A program made the position numbers and the translations under genes. The notes under the pieces were generated by a model. The model did not search any database. It was not told the origin of the DNA and worked only from the letters and a program-made list of their open reading frames with translations. Of a DNA stretch of 64,000 bases, positions 16,525 through 27,013 are shown piece by piece. Within the stretch, counting starts at the first letter, position 1, and each line of letters opens with the position of its first letter. The DNA is from Paracoccus sp041927875 (GTDB lineage: Bacteria; Pseudomonadota; Alphaproteobacteria; Rhodobacterales; Rhodobacteraceae): NCBI RefSeq assembly GCF_041927875.1, contig NZ_JBHFHN010000003.1; one strand, given 5' to 3'.

Positions 16525-17301
16525 TCACTCGGCCCGGTCATCCTTGAAGGTGCGATGACCCGAAATCATCGTCGACACCATCGATTGCCGCGACATGATG
16601 TCCTCGCGCACGGCGGCATAGATGTGGATGATCGTAAAGACCACGATCGCCCACATGCCCAGGTGATGCAGCGTGTGCAGGCGTTGGCTGTTCTGCACCA
16701 GCCCCAGCACCCAGCCAAAGATCGTGTCGGGCCATGACCCCTGCCCCGCGCCCTCGGCATACAGCGCCCAGCCGGTAACGATCATGAAGCTGAGGCCCAC
16801 CGTCATGAAGAAGAACATCGCCAGTTGCGCCAGCGGGTTATGGCCGACGTATTTCTTGGGCTGACGCTCAAGGAACAGATACCAGCGCAGTTCGAACATC
16901 AGCTCGGCCCACCAGCGACGGTTCAGCAGCGGCAGATAGAACATCTGCCGCGCGTGGTGATTGCCGACAAAGGCCCAGTAGATGCGGCCGAAAAAGCCCA
17001 CGGTCAGGATCATCGCGGCGGCGAAATGCGCGAACCGGATATAGCCGAAGATGAACTGATGCGTGGCCTCGGTATGACCGACGGTCGGCGGGGGCGATCC
17101 GATCAGCCAACCGGTGACACACAGGATCAGGATCGCCGCCGCATTGGTCCAGTGCCACAACCGCACCGGCGCCTCATAGACATAGACCGAGGTGCGCTTG
17201 CGGATCGACTGGATGTCCTGGGCGGTGGCGTCGCCGGTCAGGCGCGCGGCCTCAAGCGGCAGGGGCACATCGGGGTTCGGGGTGTGGATGGACTGCGCCA
17301 T
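16525..17301 (-). CDS. hupC: Hydrogenase cytochrome b subunit HupC
   Basis: This 258-residue diheme cytochrome b anchors the hydrogenase and passes electrons to quinone. It has four membrane segments with the conserved histidines: APVRLWHWTNA before segment 1, YIRFAHFAAAM in segment 2, and HTLHHLGMWAIVVFTIIHIYAA near the C-terminus. It ends in VREDIMSRQSMVSTMISG, typical of HupC/HyaC. It follows hupE by 3 bases. Confidence 0.96.
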   Translation of the reverse strand: MAQSIHTPNPDVPLPLEAARLTGDATAQDIQSIRKRTSVYVYEAPVRLWHWTNAAAILILCVTGWLIGSPPPTVGHTEATHQFIFGYIRFAHFAAAMILTVGFFGRIYWAFVGNHHARQMFYLPLLNRRWWAELMFELRWYLFLERQPKKYVGHNPLAQLAMFFFMTVGLSFMIVTGWALYAEGAGQGSWPDTIFGWVLGLVQNSQRLHTLHHLGMWAIVVFTIIHIYAAVREDIMSRQSMVSTMISGHRTFKDDRAE

Positions 17302-17304
17302 GGC

Positions 17305-17877
17305 CTAGCCCGCCATCAGCGCAAGGCCGGACAGCGCGATCCCGGCCCCCATCAGGGGCTGCGCCAGCGGCCAGGCCGCGACCCGGCGGGCCAGGGCGAT
17401 TCCGACCAGATGCAGGCCCGCGGTAGCGATCAGGAAGCCCGCCAGATAGGCGGCGGCATTGCCCGTCGCCTCGGTGGCATGGGCGTGGCCATGGGCCGAG
17501 GCAAAGGCCGCGATCATCGCAAGCGCGGCCAGCGTCAGCCCGTGCGCCTGCCCCCGGCGCGACACCAAGGTCAGCAGCCCGAAGGCCAGGACCGATGCCA
17601 GGATCACCGCCTCGACGGCCGGATAGGCGATGCCCGCCCAGGACATCGCCGCCCCCGCCGCCATCGCGGCCAGAAAGGCCGCCGCCCCCAGCCAAAGACG
17701 CTTCGGCAGCACAAAGCCCGACCACAGGCCGACCGCCAGCATCGCCAGCAGGTGATCCGGCCCCAGGATCGGGTGGGTCAGCCCATGCACGAAACCATCG
17801 GCATGGCCCACCCCGGTATGCGCAAGCGCCGGGCTGGCGATCAGGGCGGCAAGGGTTGCCATCGGCAGGATTTTCAT
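17305..17877 (-). CDS. hupE: HupE/UreJ-family nickel transporter
   Basis: This 190-residue membrane protein has a cleavable signal (residues 1-19, ending ALA), giving a mature N-terminus HTGVGH rich in His. It has about six membrane segments with the family signature HPILGPDHLLAMLAVG. A His-rich HGHAHATEATG loop lies in the second half. HupE of Rhizobium mediates nickel entry for hydrogenase. Here it stands between hupL and hupC, whereas the R. capsulatus cluster is described without hupE and in Rhizobium hupE lies after hupD. Confidence 0.92.
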   Translation of the reverse strand: MKILPMATLAALIASPALAHTGVGHADGFVHGLTHPILGPDHLLAMLAVGLWSGFVLPKRLWLGAAAFLAAMAAGAAMSWAGIAYPAVEAVILASVLAFGLLTLVSRRGQAHGLTLAALAMIAAFASAHGHAHATEATGNAAAYLAGFLIATAGLHLVGIALARRVAAWPLAQPLMGAGIALSGLALMAG

Positions 17878-17894
17878 GGTCGCATCTCCCCTTT

Positions 17895-19688
<1,794 letters not shown>

Positions 19689-19691
19689 CGA

Positions 19692-20768
19692 TCAGGCCTC
19701 CTCGTTCTTTTTCTGGGCGCGCTTCAGCGCGGATATGGCAGCATGGACGGCCACCGCGCCGCCGACCGCACCGGCGGCGGCCATGCCGATCGTGTCGGCG
19801 TTGGATTCGATGCCGAACGGCTTGATCGTGGTCAGCCGGTCATAGAACGACCCCTGATCCCAGAAACCGTCCTCGGAACAGCCGATGCAGCCATGGCCCG
19901 ACTGGATCGGGAACGAGGTTCCCTCATTCCAGCGCACGGTCGAACAGGCGTTATAGGTGGTCGGCCCCTTGCAGCCCATTTTATAAAGGCAATAGCCCTT
20001 GCGGGCGTTCTCATCGTCCCAGGCCTCGACGAACTGGCCGGCGTCGAAATGCGGGCGGCGATAGCACTTGTCGTGGATGCGCTGCGAATAGAACATCGCC
20101 GGGCGGCCCTGCCGATCCAGCGTCGGTAGCCGGTCGAAGGTCAGCATATAGGTGATGACGCCGGTCATCACCTCGGCGATGGGCGGGCAGCCGGGCACCT
20201 TGATGATCGGCTTGTCGGTGATGACCTTGTGCACCGGCGTCGCGCGCGTCGGGTTCGGCGCCGCCGCCTGCACGCAGCCATAGGAGGCGCAGGCGCCCCA
20301 GCTGATGATCGCCTTGGCGTGCTGGGCGGCATGGCGCAACTGTTCGACAAAGGGCTTGCCGCCGACGATGCAGAACATGCCGTCTTCGTTCAGCGGCGGG
20401 TTGCCCTCGACCGCCAGGATGTAGTTGCCCTTGTATTTCTCGATCGTGTCTTGTAGCGCGGCCTCGGCCTGATGCCCGGCGGCGGCCATCAGCGTGTCGT
20501 CGTAATCAAGGCTGATCATCGACAGCACCACATCCTTGGCCAGCGGATGCGCCGAGCGGATGAAGCTTTCCGAACAGCAGGTGCATTCAAGGCCATGGAC
20601 CCAGATCACCGGGGTGCGCGGCTTGGTTTCCATCGCATGTGCGATCTTGGGCACGAAAGCCGGGCCAAGGCCCAGGGCGCTTGCGGTCAGCGCGCAATAT
20701 TTCATGAAGCTGCGGCGGGTGATCCCCTGCCGGCGCATGACGTCGTAAAAGGTTTCGATCTGGGACAA
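19692..20768 (-). CDS. hupS: Uptake [NiFe]-hydrogenase small subunit HupS, O2-tolerant type
   Basis: This 358-residue electron-transfer subunit has a Tat signal (ITRRSFMKYC, residues 16-25) that exports the HupSL dimer. The proximal cluster ligands include six cysteines: C62, C64, C65, C160, C165 and C194. The extra C64 and C165 are the two that build the [4Fe-3S] cluster of O2-tolerant group 1 enzymes such as E. coli Hyd-1. The distal cluster uses H232, C235, C260 and C266, and the medial cluster uses C275, C294 and C297. A hydrophobic C-terminal helix (about 328-348) anchors it in the membrane. Confidence 0.98.
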   Translation of the reverse strand: MSQIETFYDVMRRQGITRRSFMKYCALTASALGLGPAFVPKIAHAMETKPRTPVIWVHGLECTCCSESFIRSAHPLAKDVVLSMISLDYDDTLMAAAGHQAEAALQDTIEKYKGNYILAVEGNPPLNEDGMFCIVGGKPFVEQLRHAAQHAKAIISWGACASYGCVQAAAPNPTRATPVHKVITDKPIIKVPGCPPIAEVMTGVITYMLTFDRLPTLDRQGRPAMFYSQRIHDKCYRRPHFDAGQFVEAWDDENARKGYCLYKMGCKGPTTYNACSTVRWNEGTSFPIQSGHGCIGCSEDGFWDQGSFYDRLTTIKPFGIESNADTIGMAAAGAVGGAVAVHAAISALKRAQKKNEEA

Positions 20769-20945
20769 GGCGCCCTCCCCTGCGTGGCCGCGTTGGTTCA
20801 GGACAGACTGGCAGGCGGGATGGGCGCGATGTCAGGAAAAATGCGCACTGCGCGCGATGTCGATTTCGTGTTTGATGACAAGGACTTGATCGCCACCGGG
20901 CGGCAACGGCCCGGTCAGCCGCTGACCAGTCGCCCCGCCGACCGG
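20769..20945 (-). promoter_or_regulatory. hupS promoter region
   Basis: The 177 bases between hypF and hupS should hold the H2-responsive promoter known from R. capsulatus, where HupR and IHF bind. An IHF-like match is listed separately. On the minus strand TTGTCATCAA follows it closely; this is a TTG-N4-CAA dyad, one base short of the TTG-N5-CAA site published for HupR. A GCGCGCAGTGCGC partial palindrome lies further down. No textbook -10 is apparent. Confidence 0.5.
20879..20891 (-). promoter_or_regulatory. IHF-like binding site upstream of hupS
   Basis: The minus strand reads GATCAAGTCCTTG, which fits the IHF consensus WATCAANNNNTTR at every position except the first. It lies about 110-120 bases upstream of the hupS start codon, in line with the IHF requirement of hupSL in R. 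capsulatus. Confidence 0.5.
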
Positions 20946-23144
20946 TCAGCCGCTTACCGCCGCGATCACCGCCTGGCCAAGCGCCAGCCCGCCGTCGCCT
21001 GCGGGCGTGGTGCGATGGCTGATCACCGGCAGCCCGGCCAGTTCGGCCTGGAACGCGGCCAGCAGCCGGGCGTTCTGGAAGCAGCCCCCTGACAGGACCA
21101 CGGCGCGCGCCTCGCCCCGTTCCACCAGCCCGCGCGCAACCCCGGCAAAGGCCCGCGCGATGCCCGCATGGAAAGCCCCCGCGATCAGGGACAGATCGCG
21201 CCCCGCCGCCAGATCAGCGGCCATGGCGCGCAACATCGGCGCCGGGTCCAGCCCCGGCAGCGGATAGGGCGGGGCGTCGCGCGCCACCGCCTCCAGCCGC
21301 ATCGCCGCCTCACCCTCATGGCTTTGGCGCAGGCACAGGCCCAGCAGCGCCGCCGCCGCGTCGAACAGCCGCCCCATCGAGCTGGCCATCGGCGCGTTCA
21401 CCGCGGCGGCGACCGCAGCCCGCAGCGCGGCGACCGGCTGACCAGCCAGCAGCCGGTCGGACAGATCCGCCAGCCCGGCCTGATCCAGCCGCACCAGCAG
21501 ATTGCGCCACGGGTCACGCGCCGCCAGATCGCCACCCGGCAGCGGTGCGGGGGCCAGATGCGCGATGCGGGTGACGCCGTGGTAATCGCCCAGCAGCACC
21601 TCGGCACCCCAGGTCTGGCCGTCGGTCCCCAGACCCGTGCCATCCAGCACGATCCCCGCCACCTGCCCGCCGTCCCGCGCCCAGCCGGCTTCAGCAAGGC
21701 ACGCCGCCAGATGCGCGTGGTGATGCTGCACCGCGATCAGCGGCAGCCCCATCGCATCTGCCATCGCTTGCCCGGCCTGACTGGCGGCATAGCCGGGGTG
21801 CAGGTCGATGGCGATGCGCGCCGGCTGGTGGTCGAACAAGGCGCCCAGATCGGCAATGGCGCGGTGGAACTGATCGCGGTTCAGCGCCCCGTCCAGATCG
21901 CCCAGGTGATGCGACAGCATCGCCTGCCCCCGCTTGGTCAGACAGATCGCGCCCTTCATCTGCCCGCCCATCGCCAGCACCTGCGGCGCGCCCTCGAACC
22001 CCGGCGGCAGCGGCAGCACCCCCGGCACCCGCCCGCGCGCACGGCGCAGCACCATCGGCGGGGTGGCGCGTTCCACGCTGTCATCCAGCCGCCGAGCAAT
22101 GTCGCGATCATGCATCAGAAAGCCGTCGACAAAGCCCGACAGCTTGGCCCGCGCCTCGTCATTGCCGATCACCTGCGGCTCGCCCGACAGATTGCCGCTG
22201 GTCATCACCAGCGGACGCCCAACCGCCGCCAGCAACAGATGATGCAGCGGCGTATAAGGCAGCATCCAGCCGACATGGCCCAGCCCCGGCGCGATCCCGG
22301 CTGGCGGGTTACAGGCGATCAGCACGATCGGCGCGGCGGGGTCGGCCAGCAGCGCCCACTCCGCCGGACTGGGCGCGCACAGATCCCCGATCATCGCCCG
22401 CGTCCCCATGACAGCGAAGGGCTTGGTCGGCCGCCGCTTGCGGTCGCGCAGCCGCGCCACGGCATCGGCATTCAGCGCGTCGCAGCCCAGATGAAACCCG
22501 CCCAACCCCTTGATCGCCAGTACCTGCCCCGCCGCCAAGGCCGAAGCCGCCCAAGCCACCGGATCACCCGCGACCTCGCCCGCGCGATCCTCGGCCCACA
22601 GACGCGGGCCGCAGGCGGGGCAGGCGATGGGCTGCGCGTGGAATCGCCGGTCGGCCGGATCACCGTATTCCGCGCGGCAGTCATCACACAGACGAAACCG
22701 CGCCATGGTGGTGCGCGCCCGATCATAGGGCAGGCCGTTCAGGATCGAAAAGCGCGGCCCACAATGGGTGCAGTTCGTAAAAGCATAGCCCGCGCGCCGA
22801 CCCGTGCCGAACACCTCATCCCGGCAGGCGTCGCAGGTGGCGGCATCGGGGGTCACGCGGGTCTCGGCCCCCTGCCCGCGACTGGCGCCGATCACGAAGC
22901 CCTTCGGCGCAGGCCCGGCCAGATCACCGACCTCGACCGCATCGACCCGCGCCAAAGGCGGCGCGCGGTCGCGCAAACCCACCAGAAAGCCATCCAGATC
23001 GCCGCCAAAAGCCTCGATCAGCACGCCTTCGGGATCGTTCATCACCTGCCCCGCCACGCCGTGATCCCGCGCAAGCTGCCAGACAAAGGGCCGAAAGCCG
23101 ACGCCCTGCACCTGCCCGCGCACCCTGATCGTCTTGCCCGCCAC
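20946..23144 (-). CDS. hypF: Carbamoyltransferase HypF
   Basis: HypF makes the carbamoyl group, from carbamoyl phosphate, that becomes cyanide on the hydrogenase iron. The 732-residue protein has an acylphosphatase domain (about 1-90, VRGQVQGVGFRPFVW), two zinc-finger-like blocks (CDAC..CTHC and CDDC..CPAC), a YrdC-like domain (KGLGGFHLGCDA) and a C-terminal Kae1-like domain with QHHHAHLA. The GTG at 23144 is chosen as start. The longer frame to 23207 would translate the dispersed repeat and hairpin at 23150-23200, which is non-coding. A GAAGG from the repeat may serve as ribosome site. Confidence 0.94.
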   Translation of the reverse strand: MAGKTIRVRGQVQGVGFRPFVWQLARDHGVAGQVMNDPEGVLIEAFGGDLDGFLVGLRDRAPPLARVDAVEVGDLAGPAPKGFVIGASRGQGAETRVTPDAATCDACRDEVFGTGRRAGYAFTNCTHCGPRFSILNGLPYDRARTTMARFRLCDDCRAEYGDPADRRFHAQPIACPACGPRLWAEDRAGEVAGDPVAWAASALAAGQVLAIKGLGGFHLGCDALNADAVARLRDRKRRPTKPFAVMGTRAMIGDLCAPSPAEWALLADPAAPIVLIACNPPAGIAPGLGHVGWMLPYTPLHHLLLAAVGRPLVMTSGNLSGEPQVIGNDEARAKLSGFVDGFLMHDRDIARRLDDSVERATPPMVLRRARGRVPGVLPLPPGFEGAPQVLAMGGQMKGAICLTKRGQAMLSHHLGDLDGALNRDQFHRAIADLGALFDHQPARIAIDLHPGYAASQAGQAMADAMGLPLIAVQHHHAHLAACLAEAGWARDGGQVAGIVLDGTGLGTDGQTWGAEVLLGDYHGVTRIAHLAPAPLPGGDLAARDPWRNLLVRLDQAGLADLSDRLLAGQPVAALRAAVAAAVNAPMASSMGRLFDAAAALLGLCLRQSHEGEAAMRLEAVARDAPPYPLPGLDPAPMLRAMAADLAAGRDLSLIAGAFHAGIARAFAGVARGLVERGEARAVVLSGGCFQNARLLAAFQAELAGLPVISHRTTPAGDGGLALGQAVIAAVSG

Positions 23145-23149
23145 GCCGC

Positions 23150-23200
23150 CTTCTTTCTTGCCCAAATACGCCGGGGGTCCGGGGGCAGCGCCCCCGGCGC
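23150..23200 (-). repeat. Dispersed GTATTTG-type repeat with hairpin, copy D (between hupV and hypF)
   Basis: On the minus strand a stem-loop (CCGGGGGC, loop GCT, GCCCCCGG) is followed by ACCCCCGGC and then GTATTTGGGCAAGAAAGAAG. The core equals copy C. It fills almost the whole 63-bp gap inside the operon and ends directly at the proposed hypF ribosome site. Confidence 0.8.
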
Positions 23201-23207
23201 CCTCCAC

Positions 23208-24656
23208 CTAATGCACCGTGCAGACCATGCAGGGATCGAAACTGCGCACCACATGCTGCACCGCCAGCGGGGTCACTTCACCCTCGGCCACCGGCACGCC
23301 GACCAAGGCGGCCTCCAGCGGGCCGGGCACGCCCGCCGCATCGCGCGGGCTGAAGTTCCAGGTCGTCGGCGCGACGATCTGATAGCCCGCGATGCGGCCC
23401 CGCTCGATGCGCAGCCAATGGCCCAGGGCGCCGCGCGCGGCCTCGACCAGACCGGCACCGCGCGCCGCGGCTGGCATCCGTGCCTGCACCATATAGCGCG
23501 CGCCGGTGTCGATGCGGGCGGCCAGATCCTCGAGGACCGGCTGACTGCGCGCCAGTTCCAGCAGCCGCCCCGCGACCCGCGCCAGCACGCCACCACCCTG
23601 CGCCACCAGATCGGCGGCAAGCGGATGGCCATCGATCAGTTGCCGCGCCAAGGCCCCCACCTCGACCGGCTGGCCATCGAGGCGCGGGGCCTTGCACCAA
23701 CTATAGGCGGCCTCCCGCATTGCCAGATCGGGGTCGGTCTGCCCGTCGAACGGATGCGCCGCGCCGCCCAGCATCCAGGCATGCGACAGGTCTTCGCGGA
23801 TCGCCCCCTGATCGACCGGCCCGGCCGGGCCGCGATCCCACAGCCCCGCGGCAAAGACCGGGCCTTCGGCCAAGGGATAGGCGCCGAACGACAGATACCG
23901 CCCCGCCCCCGCCCCCAGCCGCGCCAGATCCAGCGTGGTGGCGGCCCTGATGAACAGGCCCACATCGCCCGTCTGCCACCGCATCAGTGCCGCCTGACTG
24001 TCCAGCGCGGCAAAGGCCTCAAGCGGGGCGCCGAAGACCACCTTTTCCAGACAGCGGCGAAAGCCGCGCAGCGCGGCGATGATGCGCATCTTGTCGCTGG
24101 TGCCGGGCGCGCGGGTCACGCCGCCGGGCTGGATCGCCAGCGTATGCGGCCATTTCCCGGCCATCAGCCCCAGGATGTGCATCAGTTCCGCCCGCGCAGC
24201 CATCGCCGCGCGCTGCGCGGACCCCTCGGCGGCGGTGAAACGGTCGATCATCGCCCCGTGCCACTCCTGCCCGGCATAGGCGGGGCGCGCGAAATCGGGC
24301 ATGAAGAACAGGTTGAAATGGAACAGGTGGTCCGAGACATTCTCGACCGCATGGATCAGCGCGATCATCGCGGCGGCCTCGGGTGTCGGCTCGACCCCCA
24401 TCGCCGCGCCAAGCGCACGGGCGGCGGCGACCGATTGGCTGATCGAACAGATGCCACAGATGCGCGGCACCAGCGTCAGCGCATCCATCGGGTCGCGCCC
24501 GGTCAGCATCGGCTCGAACCCGCGATACAGCGGCGCATTCACCCGCGCGGCGCGCACCCGGCCCGCGTCGATGTCCAGCGTCACCTCCAGATCGCCTTCG
24601 ACCCGGTTGAAGGGACCGACGATCAGCCGCCGGGGTGCGCTTGCGTCCCCGCTCAT
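23208..24656 (-). CDS. hupV: Regulatory (H2-sensing) hydrogenase large subunit HupV
   Basis: This 482-residue large subunit of the regulatory [NiFe]-hydrogenase senses H2 together with HupU. The metal ligands are in RICGICS and in DPCMVCTVH. The protein ends exactly at this last His, so it has no C-terminal tail and needs no protease. This is the known difference between sensor and energy-converting enzymes. The start overlaps the hupU stop (ATGA). Longer upstream frames are shadows of hupU. Confidence 0.97.
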   Translation of the reverse strand: MSGDASAPRRLIVGPFNRVEGDLEVTLDIDAGRVRAARVNAPLYRGFEPMLTGRDPMDALTLVPRICGICSISQSVAAARALGAAMGVEPTPEAAAMIALIHAVENVSDHLFHFNLFFMPDFARPAYAGQEWHGAMIDRFTAAEGSAQRAAMAARAELMHILGLMAGKWPHTLAIQPGGVTRAPGTSDKMRIIAALRGFRRCLEKVVFGAPLEAFAALDSQAALMRWQTGDVGLFIRAATTLDLARLGAGAGRYLSFGAYPLAEGPVFAAGLWDRGPAGPVDQGAIREDLSHAWMLGGAAHPFDGQTDPDLAMREAAYSWCKAPRLDGQPVEVGALARQLIDGHPLAADLVAQGGGVLARVAGRLLELARSQPVLEDLAARIDTGARYMVQARMPAAARGAGLVEAARGALGHWLRIERGRIAGYQIVAPTTWNFSPRDAAGVPGPLEAALVGVPVAEGEVTPLAVQHVVRSFDPCMVCTVH

Positions 24657-25645
24657 CGCCGGGCCTTGGGCGGGCTGGGCGGCACGGTGATGCGGTCGGC
24701 GACGGCGTTGCGCGCGATCCGCTCGGGCGTCGCCGCCTTCGACAGCGAGGCAAGCGCCATGAACCACGCCTTCGGCATGTCCGAGGGCAGGCCGATCGGA
24801 ATGCCCGCGATCTTTGGCGTCTCGGCAAAGGGGTGGCGCGGTTCCTCGAACTCGGGCGCGGTGCAGCTGATGCAGGGATACCCGCCCGATGTGCAGGATC
24901 CCGCACCGTTCCAGGGCCGGATGTTGCAATCGCCCGCCGCCTGTGTGCCGACACAGCCCAGATGTTCCATCATGCAGCCGATTTCCGACAGCATCCGCGC
25001 ACTGGCCTTGTATTCATAGAACTCGTTCTTGCTGCATCCGTGATGCACAAGATGCTGCGCAAAGAACAGCGGCCGCGCCAGGGCATCCAGACCGGTGGCA
25101 TCCAGCGCGCCCTCGGCCAGTTGCATCAGCGTCTCGATCACCCAGCCGGGATGGGTGGGGCAACCCGCGACATTGATCACCGGCAGCCCGCCCGTGGCGC
25201 GCCAGCCAGCGGCCAGGATGCCGCCGGGATGCGCCCCCTCATACTGCAAGCCGGCCGCGTCCGACGGGTTGCCGCCCGCCGTCGTCACCCCGCCAAAGGC
25301 CGCGCAACTGCCGACCGCCACCACATGCCGGGCGCGCGGCGCAAGCGCCCGAACCCAGTCCAGCATCGACCGCCCGGTGCCTGACAGCATCTGGAACCGC
25401 CCGGTGCCCCGCGGCCCGCGCGCCACCGCGCCCTCGACACACAGGATGTCCAGCGCCAGATCGCCGCCCGCGATCCGATCCAGCAGGTCGCGCACCTCAT
25501 CCCCGGTCTGCGGCGACAGCGCGGGATGCCAGATCAGGTCGATCCCGGCGCGGTCCAGCGCGGTCAGCGCGTCGGGGCTTTCCGCGCACAGCAGCGACAT
25601 CGTGCAGCCACCGCAACCCGCCGCCTGAAGCCAAAGCAGGTTCAT
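24653..25645 (-). CDS. hupU: Regulatory (H2-sensing) hydrogenase small subunit HupU
   Basis: This 330-residue small subunit starts MNLLWLQAAGCGGCTMSLL and has no Tat signal, so the sensor stays in the cytoplasm. The proximal cluster has the ordinary CGGC pattern and GSCAAFGG, without the two extra cysteines seen in HupS. Further Fe-S ligands follow (HHGCSKNEFYE, EIGCMMEHLGC, CTSGGYPCISC). It pairs with HupV and controls the kinase HupT. The start overlaps the hupT stop (ATGA). Confidence 0.97.
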   Translation of the reverse strand: MNLLWLQAAGCGGCTMSLLCAESPDALTALDRAGIDLIWHPALSPQTGDEVRDLLDRIAGGDLALDILCVEGAVARGPRGTGRFQMLSGTGRSMLDWVRALAPRARHVVAVGSCAAFGGVTTAGGNPSDAAGLQYEGAHPGGILAAGWRATGGLPVINVAGCPTHPGWVIETLMQLAEGALDATGLDALARPLFFAQHLVHHGCSKNEFYEYKASARMLSEIGCMMEHLGCVGTQAAGDCNIRPWNGAGSCTSGGYPCISCTAPEFEEPRHPFAETPKIAGIPIGLPSDMPKAWFMALASLSKAATPERIARNAVADRITVPPSPPKARR

Positions 25646-26964
25646 GTCGCGCCCCCATCCAGCGTTTCGGCCAACGCCAGATCCAGCGCGAAACAGGCGC
25701 CCCGCGGCTGGTCGATCAGGCGCAGTCGCCCGCCATGCTCTTCGACGATCTTGTGGCTGATCGACAGGCCAAGCCCGGTGCCGCGCCCGACCGGCTTGGT
25801 GGTGAAGAACGGATCAAAGATCGCGGGCCGCAGCGCTGCCGGAATGCCCGGCCCGTTGTCGGCCACCGTCAACAACGCCCGCCCCGCCTGCGGCTGGTGG
25901 TGAATGGTGATCGCGGGATCCGGCGTGCCGTCCAGCGCGTCGATGGCGTTCTGCACCAGGTTCATCACCACCTGCTGCACATGCCCGGCACGGCCCCGCA
26001 CCATCAGCGGCGCCTCACCCTCGAACCGCACCGGCACCGGCGTCTTGGTGCCGCGCAGCACCCAGTTCGCCGCCACCCGCACCGTCTCGGCCAGGTCAAA
26101 GGCGATCATGTCGCCCGCGCCATCGGCGGACAGGCGGCGCAGATCCTCGACGATATCGCGCACCCGCTCGGCCCCGTCGCGCGCCCCGCGCACTGCCTCG
26201 CGCAGGTTGCGCAATTCGCGGTCCAGGCGCAGATCCTCACGCAGGGCGATCAGCTCATCGCGTGAGGCGCCGGCCTGCACCCGGTCGAAATAGGTCTCGA
26301 ACTTCGTGGCATAGCGTTCCAGCGCGTGCGTATTGGCGTAAACAAAGCTGATCGGGTTGTTCAATTCATGCGCGACCCCGGCCAGAAGCCGCCCCAGCGA
26401 CGCCAGCTTTTCGTTGCGCACAAGCTGCGCCTGCGCCGATTTCAGCTCGGCATGGCTGTGGGCCAGGGCCGTATAGGCGCGGCGCAATTCGCCCACCGGA
26501 CGGCCCGTCAGCACCAGCCCGGCCACGCGCCCGCGATCATCCAGACGCGGCGCCACGGCCAGGTCCAGCACCTCATCCACCGCATCCAGCCCCGCCTCAA
26601 GATGCTGGGGGGCCTTGCTGTGGCCCGCATCGGTCAAAGCCTGCGCCAGGCGCGGCTGATCCTCGGGGCGGAACAGCGTGCTGACGTCCTGCCCCAGCAG
26701 GTGATCGCGCGACTGGCCGGTGCGATCGCAGGTCGATACCGAGATGTCCTCGATCCGGCCCGTGCGATTGACGACGATCAGCACGTCCGAGACCGATTGC
26801 AGCACCGAATGCAGATGGAACCGCAGCGATTCCAGTTCGGCGTTCTGCGCCTCAAGCTGGTTCTGGTGATCGACCAGATCGGCATAGGTGCGATCCATCG
26901 CCGACAGCACATCGCCCCAGGCGGCGTCGGAAAGACCAGGAAGTGAGCCGGGCGCGTTGACCAT
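25642..26964 (-). CDS. hupT: Hydrogenase-control sensor histidine kinase HupT
   Basis: This 440-residue soluble kinase has an N-terminal coiled coil (about 25-50), a PAS domain (about 50-160), a dimerisation domain with the phosphorylated H199 in AHELNNPISF, and an ATPase domain with N-box NLVQNAIDAL, G1 DNGPGIP and G2 GRGTGLGLSI. No transmembrane segment is present, as expected for a kinase reading a cytoplasmic H2 sensor. In R. capsulatus HupT phosphorylates HupR when H2 is absent. It is the first gene of the cluster. Confidence 0.96.
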   Translation of the reverse strand: MVNAPGSLPGLSDAAWGDVLSAMDRTYADLVDHQNQLEAQNAELESLRFHLHSVLQSVSDVLIVVNRTGRIEDISVSTCDRTGQSRDHLLGQDVSTLFRPEDQPRLAQALTDAGHSKAPQHLEAGLDAVDEVLDLAVAPRLDDRGRVAGLVLTGRPVGELRRAYTALAHSHAELKSAQAQLVRNEKLASLGRLLAGVAHELNNPISFVYANTHALERYATKFETYFDRVQAGASRDELIALREDLRLDRELRNLREAVRGARDGAERVRDIVEDLRRLSADGAGDMIAFDLAETVRVAANWVLRGTKTPVPVRFEGEAPLMVRGRAGHVQQVVMNLVQNAIDALDGTPDPAITIHHQPQAGRALLTVADNGPGIPAALRPAIFDPFFTTKPVGRGTGLGLSISHKIVEEHGGRLRLIDQPRGACFALDLALAETLDGGAT

Positions 26965-26970
26965 GCCCCG

Positions 26971-26999
26971 ATGAACGGCGGCGCGGGGGGAACTGTCAA
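26971..26999 (-). promoter_or_regulatory. Possible hupT promoter
   Basis: The minus strand has a perfect TTGACA (26999-26994), then 17 bases, then GTTCAT (26976-26971). Only 7 bases separate the latter from the hupT ATG, so a transcript from here would be nearly leaderless, and no Shine-Dalgarno sequence precedes the ATG. The -10 match is weak. Confidence 0.35.
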
Positions 27000-27013
27000 G
27001 GGTGGGAAAGGGG

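Noticed and set aside
16313..16528. 71-codon minus-strand frame between hupC and hupD
   Set aside because: It has no ribosome site, crosses the hupC hairpin, and shows no resemblance to any protein. The gap looks regulatory.
24019..24954. Alternative frame inside hupV as a frameshifted second gene
   Set aside because: The HupV frame is intact from 24656 to 23208 with all motifs in order, so no frameshift is needed.
21168..25019. Very long open frame (about 1280 codons) on the plus strand opposite hypF, hupV and hupU
   Set aside because: It is low-complexity (Arg, His, Gln, Pro rich) and exactly opposite three well-identified genes. Long antisense frames are expected at this GC content.
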